Shown: in pieces, positions 1 to 10,900 of the stretch
Layout: every line of letters begins with the position of its first letter
Numbering within the stretch: position 1 is the first letter of the stretch
Source: Mytilus trossulus
Lineage: Eukaryota > Mollusca > Bivalvia > Mytilida > Mytilidae
Assembly: GCF_036588685.1 (NCBI RefSeq)
Contig: NC_086378.1
Coordinates: 35,317,578 to 35,381,577, forward strand
Direction: 5' to 3'
DNA: 64,000 nt
Notes under the pieces: generated by a model
Told to the model about the DNA's origin: nothing
Seen by the model: the letters and a program-made list of their open reading frames with translations, nothing else
The model's database searches: none
Made by a program: the position numbers and the translations under genes

Positions 1-110
1 CCAATGACATGAATGAGACAACTCTCTATCCAAATAACAATTTATAAAAGTAAACCATTACAGGTCAAGGTACGGCCTTCAACAATGGCCTTCATATATT
101 CAGTTATAAC
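1..110 (-). repeat. Fragment of dispersed repeat family A (variant)
   Basis: The stretch contains the family hallmarks 'gaatgagacaactctctat' and 'acggccttcaacaatg', seen in better copies near 985, 10336 and 21695. In this orientation it is the reverse complement of a retroelement tail (see 51850-53606). It is diverged and cut by the window edge. Positions 110-360 hold nothing I recognise. Confidence 0.55.
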
Positions 111-390
111 ATATTGTTTTAAATAAAAATTCTTAACACTGATTTTAAGAAAACACTAATAAACATTAGATAATGCATATATATATTATAAAGGTTTTAT
201 AGAAATTCAATACATACCTTTATCTCAAGTTTTGATTGCCTCTTAGTCTGTCAACATGTATTAAAATAAAACAGCTACATATACATAGCATTTAATTTGA
301 TATTCAGATGAAGATCAGCAAGTTCCAAATGCATTTAGATTTTTTCAAAATTTTGAAATATTGTCCAATGTAAATGTTCATATCATAAAA

Positions 391-660
391 TTGAGAATGG
401 AAATGGGGAATGTGTCAAAGAGACAACAACCCAACCAAATAAAAAACAACAGCAGAAGGTCACCAACAGGTCTTCAATGTAGCGAGAAATTCCCGCACCC
501 AGAGGCGTCCTTCAGCTGGCCCCTAAACAAATATATACTAGTTCAGTGATAATGAACGCCATACTAATTTCCAAATTGTACACAAGAAACTAAAATTAAA
601 ATAATACAAGACTAACAAAGGCCATGTATACTTTGCTATGTATGCCTTGAAATAAAACAA
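391..660. repeat. Dispersed repeat family E, upstream of NKAPD1
   Basis: The segment with 'tgtcaaagagacaacaaccc', 'cttcagctggcccctaaac', 'actagttcagtgataatga' and 'acaagactaacaaagg' recurs in pieces at 38820-39440 and 62575-62820, and in reverse at 24885-25020. The 62-aa ORF here is repeat sequence, not a gene. Confidence 0.6.
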
Positions 661-699
661 AATCTCATTCTTTTTCAGTAGTCATTATACCATAAAAAG

Positions 700-3600
700 A
701 TGACAAATTCTGCAGCAAAAACATTGTTAAGGAATTACATTCGTCATGTTGGTAGTCACAACAAGGTGAGATATAATTTCTAATTATTTTTACAGCATAC
801 AATGTTTATACCCCAACAGGGCCACTCTAGAGAATGTCTGTCAGTGTCTGTCATAGAAAAAATATTATGGGATACATGGTAGAGGCATCCACCCAGGCCA
901 ATGTCTCAGAAACAATATAATACAAGAAAAGACATGTCAGTCAATGTACATGCAGTCTTTAGCAATACCAAAGTGTCTATAAAAAAAGAAGATGTGGTAT
1001 GAATGCCAATGAGACAACTATCCACAAAAGACCAAAATGACACAGACATTAACAACTATAGGTCACCATACAGCCTTCAACAATGAACACAGCCCATACT
1101 GCATAGTCAGCTATAAAAGGCCCTGATGAGACAATGTAAAACAATTCATACAAGAAAATTAACGGCCTTATTTATATAAAACAATGAATGAAAAAAAAAT
1201 ATTTCTGTTCATTAATGTATGTCCTGCTCTAAATTGCTTGTATAGTCTTAAAATAATATAATTGAGAACAGAAAATGTCATACATATGCCTTCAACACTA
1301 GATTTTCTAAAAGTTGTGTACCAGTAACAGTTATTTTCTATATGGATAGGTTATTTTATTTAGCAAATAGTATTAAATATTTAGACCTTATAATACTGTT
1401 GAAGATGAACATAATTTGTTTCTTGGTTGTAGAAATAATGGTTTTAATAATTTTTCTAGATTTAAATTCTTAAAACATCCATGGGAGATAAATTTTGAAA
1501 TTATGAAAATATATTTGTTTTCCTTTTTAGATTGTTGAGGAAGCTGACATGTGGAAGAAACATCAGCGATATTTAAAAAAAGATTTTGAGAAAGACAATA
1601 AATATTCCTTTCTTCAGGACAAAAGAGAAGATATGAATGATGAATTTTCCAGTCGAAAAAGTAAAAGAGCTCATATGGATGAAGAACCTGGGAGCACCTT
1701 TTGTCTAAGACAACTTTACAAAGCAGAAGAAAATGACCCTGATAGGTACTCTAACATTGATGTTACTTCTTGCATTTAGTGTATCTGTAAATATTGGTCA
1801 GCTACTAATTGAGCAAATGTCAGCAAGTTTAAATGATTATGGTAGCTTTTTTTTTTTTGCTTTTTCTTTTGACTTTTCTTTGAAGCCATTTTGTTAGATT
1901 TCATGTAAAACAGAAGCTTTTTTCAAGATTAAGAGATAAAATGTAGTATTTGATGGCGTAATATGAACCTATTTATTAATAAGCCATGTTTACTGATAAA
2001 TGAACCTTTAAACATGCGTGACATGATAAACTTAATTTTTGAGAGTCAATAATTATTTTTATTACTTTTTTACTATGACAACAATAATAGATGGCAAGAC
2101 ACAGTGTCCTGCAGAATACAAATTTTCATTGTATTTTTAGTTTGCTTTTGAATTTCTGCCATATTTTCTAAATGCTAATAATAATAAATCATAGAACAAA
2201 TTTTGTACTCATTACTGAATGTAGCGTAAGGAGAGCAGTAATGCAACTGCAAACAGTTTATACTACCAGGTATAGTTAGAGTTATCTCCCATTTTGGTAT
2301 TTTTTTGTGATTAAATTTTGACAATTTTATTTTATTTTTATGCAATCCCTGATGCGTATTTTTGTGTTATTTTCTCAATTCTTTGATCTTTAATTAAAAT
2401 ATCATGTTCTTTAAACTACAAAAATCAAAATGTAGCAAATCATTATCATTTCATATTTAAAAAAATAAGGAAAGTTATTCATTTCATTATAGATCATGTA
2501 GATTACCATAACTTGCATAAGTTTTCTTGTTTAAGATTTTTTTTGGAAAAGAGTTGAGGACTTCACTGTTTCAAGTATTAGAATTGAAAATACAATGGGA
2601 AACACTTTTTATATGCATAGTAAATAGTTTTAGAATGACAAAAGTGTATTTTTTGTATTATTTCAGATGGGGGCATAGTGGTTTTAAAGAAATGTATCCT
2701 AAACATTTTGACAGTGACAGGTCTGAGGAAGAAACAACATACAGGAAACCGAAGAAAACGTAAGATAGAGTCACAACATTCTGTTTCCTTCTTTATCTCA
2801 CCTAGCTGAAAGACCAAGTGGGTTTTTCTCATCACTCTTTTTTACATTTTTCATCATCTTGCCATAAAACTTTTACAAAAAACCGAAACTACTGGGCCAA
2901 ATATAACCAAAGTATAAAAATGTGTCTGATGACGTTGCCTACCAACCAAAATAGCCAAAATAGTATTGTTCATGGCTGGACAAAAGGTACAATCAGTTGA
3001 TGTGTTTTATTCTTTTAATATTTACGAATGGACATATAATACTAATAGTTTATATTAAATGAAATAAGTCAAGTTTTAAAAGATTTTATGAATTTTTATC
3101 AAAATCCCTTCATTGTCTCCATAGTTAAATTATATTTGGCAGGCCATGTGCTTGTTACTTAATTTACATTTCTAATTTTGAAATATTTTTTTTATTTTTG
3201 TTTGATTTCAAACAGTACAATAATTTATTTTTGCAGGAAAAAGAAAGGGAAACATAAGAGAAAAGAAAAGAGAAAAAAAAGTAAAAAACACATCACTTCA
3301 GAATCTGAATCAGAGAGTAGGAATAAAAGAACCAAAAAACATAAAAAGCATTCAAAACGAAAAAAGACAAAGGCTTCAAACTATAGCAGTGATAGAAAAT
3401 CAGATGAACAAAGCAATAAGCTAAAAGATTCTGAAAATTCATCAAGAAAAAGGAAGCATTCAGAAATTCATAGTTCGAAAAATGATAAATATGACAATCA
3501 ATCAGAGTCCCATTCAAAGAGAACCAAACATAAGCAGTCTGAAAAACATCTTAGCGTGAACAAAAACTCACATAAAAAACATAAGAAGAAAGCTCATGTA

Positions 3601-3888
3601 AGTAGCGAAAGTGAATCTTCCGATTCGGAATCTCATCAAAACTTTAAGAGAAAGAAAAGGAAAGTAGATTCTGATGTGTATGACAATAACGGTTCTTCTG
3701 AACTTAGATCTGATAAAAGATTAAGGAGAGACAGGTTATCAGACAGAAAATTTGAAAGGAGTGAATCAGATAGTCGAGATGACCATAGTCCAGATGCTCG
3801 TCAAATAAATAAAGAGAGATCAAAAGAAAGAAAACATCGCAAGAGATTTAGGAGTTATTCTAGTTCAGAATCGTCTGATTCAGATTAA
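700..3888 (+). CDS. NKAPD1: NKAPD1 homologue (NKAP domain-containing protein 1, C11orf57), 4 coding exons
   Basis: Coding exons are 700-765, 1531-1745, 2667-2759 and 3237-3888 (TAA). All introns are GT-AG and the sum is 1,026 nt, giving 341 aa. A 3' splice site ending at 678 implies a 5'-UTR intron and sets the start ATG at 700. The N-terminus (TLLRNYIRHVGSHNKIVEEA, residues 8-27) and the block DRWGHSGFKEMYP (93-105) match the two conserved blocks of vertebrate NKAPD1 (LLRNVIRH..HNKIQEE and DRWGHSGYKELYP). From about residue 125 the protein is an extended Lys/Arg/Ser/Glu-rich low-complexity tail with repeated SESES and SKKH-type runs, as in vertebrate NKAPD1 and NKAP-like spliceosomal proteins. 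A nuclear, RNA-processing role is inferred from that composition only; the family is poorly characterised. Length is somewhat above the human protein, with the difference in the tail. Identity confidence is high, function low. Confidence 0.93.
985..1175 (-). repeat. Repeat family A copy in NKAPD1 intron 1
   Basis: It starts at the family's fixed end ('aaaaaagaagatgtggtatg') and carries 'gccaatgagacaactatcc', 'acagccttcaacaatgaaca' and 'cagctataaaaggcc' before dying out near 1175. The fixed end plus variable other end is what 5' truncation of a retrocopy would give. It lies antisense to NKAPD1. Confidence 0.8.
2795..3000 (-). repeat. Diverged fragment related to the 4931-5706 repeat, in NKAPD1 intron 3
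   Basis: Sequence such as 'tcatcttgccataaaac' and 'aaactactgggccaaatata' reads as the reverse complement of parts of the 4931-5706 element ('ggctcagtagtttcagagga'). The overlapping 60-aa ORF is therefore not counted as a gene. Confidence 0.45.
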
Positions 3889-4158
3889 TCTTATGATTTT
3901 CAGGAAAACATAGTGTGGCAGCTGATTTTTAAAAAACAAACGATATCAGTTTGTGCAATAGCTACAGTATTTTAATTATAAAAGCATACATGTATGATGC
4001 AGACTATCAGATTTTTTATGCAAGTCTTAGCATTAACTAATGTTTTATAACTGGGTTATTCTATTTTAAGTACCATAATGATTCAGGATACAAACAAAAT
4101 TGTATTTAAATAATTTTATCCTATTTGCATATTTTATAATGCTTTCTATTTAAAAAAA

Positions 4159-4242
4159 AATAAAAAAGTTCTCTTAAATATAATGATTGGCTCATTGTAT
4201 ATTGTTAGAAGTATGATTTCATAAGTGGGTAAGAAAAATAAA
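4159..4242 (+). terminator. Candidate polyadenylation signals for NKAPD1
   Basis: AATAAA occurs at 4159-4164 and 4237-4242, 270-350 nt after the NKAPD1 stop codon. In such A+T-rich sequence AATAAA is frequent, so the choice is a guess from distance. Confidence 0.35.
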
Positions 4243-4930
4243 TTATTCAAAATATTAGTTTAGTTAAAATGTTACATTAATTCCATCAAAATGTTTAGGA
4301 GCAGAAATTTTAGTTGTAGAAGTAATTATTATTAGAACATAAACAAAACAAAATGTGGATACAGAATCTCAATTTGACGCACATTGTACTCAATCACAGT
4401 TTTATAATATATGGATTCATTTATAATCATGGATATTTGATTTCATGGTTTTGCTAAAGTTTTCATACAATAACATAGATAATTTGTTCTTCATTAAGTA
4501 TCTAAATATGTTGTCAACATTTACCAATGAAAACTGGTATCCCACCATAAATAATGACTCCACATTACTTAAATGCTTACTTATCAATTTTGAAAGGAAG
4601 TTGATTGTATTTGTTTCTTTATGATAAGCATATGAATTAGTTAAAATATATATGAAATGAGTGATAGAAATCAATGCAATAAAATGGATTACACATTATT
4701 TCATATGAGTTTATGTTATGGTTAACATGTTAACTGGCCATGGTCTTGCTACTTACAAACTTAGCATGAAAGTCCAATGAATCCAGTATAGGGTAGGTTC
4801 AGAAAATATTGTGATGTTTTTATTTATTATTTGAAAAATTGAATACTAGTTTAGATGGCATTGATCACTATACACAATCTGCTTTTTTCTTGATAAAAAT
4901 GGACTGTGAGAATCAGTTTTTCAAATAAAC

Positions 4931-5706
4931 TAGAGGCTCTAAAGAGCCTGTGTCGCTCACCTTGGTCTATGTGAATATTAAACAAAGGAAGCAGATGGAT
5001 TCATGACAAAATTGTGTTTTGGTGATGGTGATATGTTTGTACATCTTACTTTACTGAACATTCCTGCTGCTTACAATTATCACTATCTATAATGAACTTG
5101 GCCCAGTAGTTTCTGTGGAAAATGTTACCGGTAGTAAAAATTTACAAATTTTATGAAAATTGTTTAAAATTGACTATAAAGGACAATTACTCCTTAGGGG
5201 GTCAATTGACCATTTTGGATATGTTGACTTATTTGTAAATCTTACTTTGCTTAACATTATTGCTGTTTACAGTTTATCTCTATCTATAATAATATTCAAG
5301 ATAATAACCAAAAACAGCAAAATTTCCCTAAAATTACCAATTCAGTGGCAGCAACCCAACAACGGGTTGTCCGATTCATCTGAAAATTTCAGGGCAGATA
5401 GATCTTGACCTGATAAACAATTTGACCCCATGTCAGATTTGCTCTAAATGGTTTGGTTTTTGAGTTATAAGCCAAAAACTGCATTTTACCCCTATGTTCT
5501 ATTTTTAGCCATGGTGGCCATCTTGGTTTGTTTGGCGGGTCACGCCACACATTTTTTAAACTTCATACCCCAATGATGATTGTGGCCAAGTTTGGTTTAA
5601 TTTGGCTCAGTAGTTTCAGAGGAGAAGATTTTTGTAAAAGTAAACGACGACGACGGACGCCAAGTGATGAGAAAAGCTCACTTGGCCCTTCGGGCCAGGT
5701 GAGCTA
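4931..5706. repeat. Dispersed molluscan repeat with hairpin ends ('gaggctctaaagagcc ... ggcccttcgggcc')
   Basis: The left end holds the palindrome ggctctaaagagcc followed by 'tgtcgctcacc'; the right end holds 'cttggcccttcgggccaggt' followed by 'gagct'. GCTCACCT near the left end is repeated inverted as AGGTGAGC at the right end. I know this repeat as a frequent interspersed element of molluscan genomes, often in introns and UTRs. It has no open coding capacity; the 82-aa ORF at 5160-5408 is inside it. Likely a non-autonomous mobile element; class undetermined. Confidence 0.7.
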
Positions 5707-5779
5707 AAAATGAAGTGTACAATTCGTATTGTGAGAATCAATTAAGGTTGAATAACTTTACTGTAAGTTGAGGAAAACA

Positions 5780-5930
5780 TGTGTTGTATGAATGCCAATA
5801 AGAGAAATTTTCAGAAAATTCAACAGGACATTATATAAGGATGTGAAAAATGAAAGGTACAGCTTTCAACAATGAGCATACCACATATTTAATCAATAAA
5901 AGACAACATAATCACAAAATCTATAACAAC
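5780..5930 (-). repeat. Diverged repeat family A fragment
   Basis: 'tgtatgaatgccaataagag', 'acagctttcaacaatgagca' and 'taccacatatttaatcaata' are degraded versions of family A words in the usual order. From 5930 to about 6660 I see nothing clear. Confidence 0.55.
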
Positions 5931-6659
5931 TCAAGCAAGTGAAGCAGTTGTATGAGCCTAGTAAGTAGTATTTGATTTACTCATTATTGAAGGTTGTACA
6001 ATGTCCTATAGCTGCATACATTTACATCATTTGCTGGTGGATAGTTGTCTACTGCAATCCTGCTACCTTTTAATTTTTGTAAGGTTAAAACATCATGGCT
6101 GGAGCAGTTTTTAGATTTTTTTACTGTGATGAAATACGTTTGTACTGTCCCATGCACTGAGCTGATATTTTAATGGGCTAATTTGTAAAGTAACGTTACC
6201 AGGAAGACTGTACACAATCTCTTGTTATCAATCCAAGCTGCTTTAGCTATTTTGCCTTTATGTTGAATGCTTGTTGGAGAATCCGAACATATCACTAAGA
6301 GTTTGTTTAATTAAACCAGCAGACTATTCTTAACCATAAAACCACCCACAATGAGAGGGCACATTTCCCTCAAGGTGGTAGTACAAAGTATCAAAGTTTG
6401 CATTTAGGCATGTGTCTCATAAACCAGGTCCCTCCTTTGTAACAAAAGGACCAATAATGCCTAGGAAGAGTTTTCAGTTGCCATGTCTGTTTTGGAACTC
6501 GGACATAAATGTAGGTACATAGAATACCATTTTTCATCATTTGCATGGTTCAGTGACTGCCTAAAAAATGTGTAGCTAGTTTGTCATGTGAATTACTAGC
6601 GTCTCACTTATACACAACAGGATAACTGTATTTGGTAAATGGGATCATTAATGCAAAGT

Positions 6660-7310
6660 CTAATTGTCTGCCAGACAGGAAATAATTGTAAGGTGTTCAT
6701 TTCAGACTGGCAGGTTCCATCTGACCTGGACTTCATTTTTATAGTTCAAATTTTGTGATTTGCCCTTTTTCCAAGATAAACTATAAGTGATGTGGCCCCT
6801 ATATTTGGTGTATGGAATGATAATATGGTTACATGTCTGTCTGACATTCACCTCATTTGCTTGGTTCATTACTATGTGTGCTATGTTTCCATGGTTTTGT
6901 CCAGTACAGCAATAGGCCAACAATATTTGGTGTTTGGAATGATTATATTATTTCCATGCAAGTTTATTTGGATGGAGAGTTGTCTCATTGGCACTCACAC
7001 CACATCTTCCTATATCTATGTTTGTTTCATAGTTCACTAATCTATATTAAGTTCATGGATTGGTCTTATTTCTCAGCTACTATAGCCAACTAAATTTGGT
7101 ATATTGAATGATTGCATAATGACTAAAGTTGTCTGCCAGGAAATTATTTGACTTTTAGCTCATTTTTCTGGTTTATTGGTCAATGCTTAAATTTCATAAT
7201 CAGACTGTTTCTCAGTCTCTCAGATACTGTGTAGTATGTAGTAATCAATAAGGCTAACTATATTCAGTGTATGATTTTAAATATGTTTGTCTGTCAGGTT
7301 TTGTCTAGTT
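6660..7310 (+). repeat. Diverged tandem satellite-like repeat (about four degenerate units)
   Basis: The words 'tttggtgtatggaatgat' (6799), 'tttggtgtttggaatgat' (6926), 'tttggtatattgaatgat' (7095) and 'ttcagtgtatgattttaa' (7262) recur at roughly 130-170 bp intervals. They are interleaved with 'gtctgtctgac/gtctgccagg/gtctgtcagg' and 'cctcatttgcttggttcatt/ctcatttttctggtttatt'. This is an old, diverged tandem array. The same family returns at 38363-38650. The 73-82-aa ORFs here are repeat sequence. Confidence 0.65.
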
Positions 7311-7731
7311 TCGTTTCATTTAAAAGCTACAGGTAGTTCGCTACTCAGTTTATAAATAACAACTTTTCATAACACTGGTATATGTTAATCAAGGAACCAA
7401 AAGAGCAAAAATAAAATGGAATGTGCTTGTTTTCGAGATATTAGCCTTTGAAATTTTGGCAGGAAAATATTTTCTATTGATTGTTCATAGCTTTGTCATT
7501 GAGTTCTCAAAACCTATTAAAAATAACAAATTTTATAAGACTTTTACAGATGGCTTATAATAAAACATGTAAAATAATTATGAAAAGAAAAATGGGGTTA
7601 ATGGGCAAATTTTAAGGCATTCAAATGGAAAAAAATAGAGGATTCTGAAAATCTGACAAAAATTCCAAAACATGACAAGCAAACATCCTTAATGATAAAA
7701 ACAACAACATTCCAGTAATGGATGTATAACA

Positions 7732-7737
7732 TTTATT
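7732..7737 (-). terminator. Candidate RSPH1 polyadenylation signal
   Basis: The minus strand reads AATAAA here, about 196 nt downstream of the RSPH1 stop codon at 7933. The distance is reasonable for a 3' UTR; no other support. Confidence 0.4.
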
Positions 7738-7932
7738 CTTAATAAAATAATATAATAAATTCAATGATAAATTTACAAAGTATAATTGAGATGCCTAAGG
7801 AGAACAACAATTTGTTATCACATTTCTTTGTAAAGAGCACGCTTGGTCCATTTCACGTATAATTTGTTGTCATTTTCACCAAAATGAGTAATAATGTCAA
7901 TATTTAAATGAATACTATAGGATAGATTTAAA

Positions 7933-10900
7933 TCAATCTTCATCAGCTTGTTCCTGAGTTGTTTCTTCGGTTTTTTCTTCCTCTTGTGTTTGTTCAGGTT
8001 CTGCTTCCTTTTCTTCGTTTTGTCCTTCCTGTTGTTCTTCTGCAGGCTTTTCTTCTTTACTTTCTGTTGTTGGTTCTTGTTGTTGTTCTGATGGTTGTTC
8101 ACTTTGTTGTTCTCCTTGTGTTTCTCCCTGTTGTTCTTCAGATTGTTGTTCTCCTACAAAAAAAAGTTCATAACTTTGTTAACATAGGCTTTTTAAAAGT
8201 GGAATAAGTAATAATTTAAAATATATATATATATATATTAATATTCAATCAATATAAAAATAAGAAGGTTAGCTTATATTTTTATGTCAAAAATCATTGA
8301 TGTATAAACAAAACATGTCCATTTTGGCATTTTGTAGACAATTTGATTTTTCAATGACTGAAATAAAAAAGAAATGTAAAATTCTCTTTTTATGTCTTTA
8401 TTTATTCTTTTTTTCATCTTAAAAATACTGTCATAAGTTTTTTTTTAAACTTTGAATAAAATACATTGAATGAACTACATGTACTAAGGAACAAAATGAT
8501 GGTAAATTTGGGAAAGGGAATGGAAAATTTAAATAGGGTTTTATACAATTTGATACAAACTTGAAAAGCATGCAACTGACACAACAGTTAAACATGTGGA
8601 ATGATTGATATCTAACAAGTTAATCCTGTAAGTTAGAACTACCAAACAAATTCCAAATGATTTAAATTAACGAAAAATAGGTTATAAGGCAGGATAAAGA
8701 AGAATAAATAAATTGATTGACTGGAACATTAGGAAATAATTGTAACCAACAAGAAACAACTAAAAGAAACTTATTTCTGAAGACATAAATTTTAACGAAT
8801 ATATAAAAATGTTCCAAATTCATACAGGATTCTTTTTTAACTTTTTAAAAAAATATTGATTATTAAAAATATTGAATTTGAAATGTAATTTCGATATTAA
8901 CTTTATTAAACTGAACAAATTTAAATTCATTTTAAACAATATCAGACCAAAGCTGGCATCTAGCCAAAGTAAAATGTCATGAATGTGCAGTTAGGGTGCA
9001 GAATTCTAATATCATTCTCTGCCATTACCATGCTCATAGTGAATTTTTTTTGTACATATTTTCCCAGGTATAAATCATGAAATTTAAACTTGAAAACGCA
9101 AATATAATTCAATGTTTTCACTTGTTGGCAAATAACCAAAAATGCTGCGTTCAATAAACACTCTGAAACATAACAACAAAATAAACAGGAACAACTTCAA
9201 CAAGCCATGCAGACATCAACCATGCTTTTAGCTGTTCTTTTTTTCATCTTAAAGAATGAAAATGTTACCTTAAAATCTAACTTTGTTATGATACTGTGAA
9301 CAAAAAAGTGCAATAATATATATACAAACTGACAATTATGTGAGTGATATCATTATTATTATTATTAGTGCTATGTTATCTCACAATACAAGTGATTATC
9401 TCCCTTTCAAGGATTGATAATATCATAAATAGCTTTCCATATTAAACCTAAAAAAAGTGTGTAATAGATTTCTAAACATTTTTTTATTGTGGCTATTGGA
9501 TAGATTTTCTTTTTAATTTTCTTCAACATTTTATGAATTATTTTAATGGTAAGTTTAGATTATTAAAAAAAGATTTTTTTTTTTTTATTTTAATTAGCAT
9601 ACGAAATAAAATAAAATATATATGTGCAAATATTTTTCTATGGCTACATATACTATCTTGGGCTTTTATTGTTTTCTTCAAATAATAATTTCACCAAAAT
9701 GTCTCCTTATGAATATTGCATGCCTTAGAAAATCATTCAAAATTTCTTTTTTTATAATCAAAAATAGAATTTCAACAACAGTCCAAGATCTTTACAATCC
9801 CTTTCTCTTTTCTCATTTGAATTTTTAAAGTTCCGTAATCACTAAAATTAATAGCTAATATTTGTCTAGTACTATTTGTTATAAAATCTAGTAGAAAGCC
9901 AAAAATTAAATGCTCAAGCTTCTCAAGACTTATCTCATCTAATGACAACCTGTCTAATAAATCTTGTATATAAAACTCAAATTAAAAACTGATTCATTGA
10001 GTACTAACTCAACTGTTTAGTACTCAATAGATTAAGAAAATAAATGTGTACAGTGTTATCCAATTCAATACCAATATCAATATTTTGTTAGAGTTGATCC
10101 GAGAAGCTTAAGATTTATTTTGTTTGACTTTAGTATACAGTTAATAACAAAGTCTGGTTTACTGTTATTACCTTGTGATTCTTCCTCAGCTCTCTCTTCC
10201 TCCTCTGTCTGTAGATGGATAGCTGTAACCTGACCAGCATTCCATTTAGGTGTAACATTAGGTGATGCTTCCTCATCATCAGCTGCCTTGTCTTCTTTTT
10301 CCTGAAAAAAAAGAAAACAACATTGCAAATATAAAAAAAAAAGAAGATGTGGTATGATTGCCAATGAGACAACTCTCCACAAGAGACCAAAATAACACAG
10401 AAATTAACAAATATAGGTCATTGTACAATCTTCAACAATGAGCAAAACCCATACCACATAGTCAGCTGTAAAAGACCCAGAAATTACAATGTAAAATTTG
10501 ATTTTTACTTTATTTACTGAAACTCTTAGATGAAATATTTTTGTACTATGTGCAGTTTTAAAAATGTGCAACCTGTCAAAATTGAAATTAAGCATGTGTA
10601 AATCAGAGGAACATCTAGTATTAGTTTGTTTATATCGTGTAAAATATGGTATAACAAAATGTACTTGTATCTGCTATTAAACATCTTTGTTATTACTAGG
10701 TATGAAAAACTCATCCATTTGAATACAGAAAATGATTATATTTCTTTTGAAGGACTTTTTTTAGTGGAGATAATAAATTTTTCATTTTTTAGGGATGAGG
10801 GTAGTCGATTATCCAGGGAGATAACTCTAGTCACAATTAATTACCTGTTCAATGTGTATGTATTCTCCATGTTGTTCACAGCCAATATCAAAAACATATT

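Noticed and set aside
7818-8207. Opposing 94- and 82-codon ORFs over the end of RSPH1
   Set aside because: They are other-frame shadows of the low-complexity Gln/Glu-rich last exon.
10077-10390. 101- and 86-codon minus ORFs
   Set aside because: They are RSPH1 exon 6 plus read-through into introns and a family A repeat.
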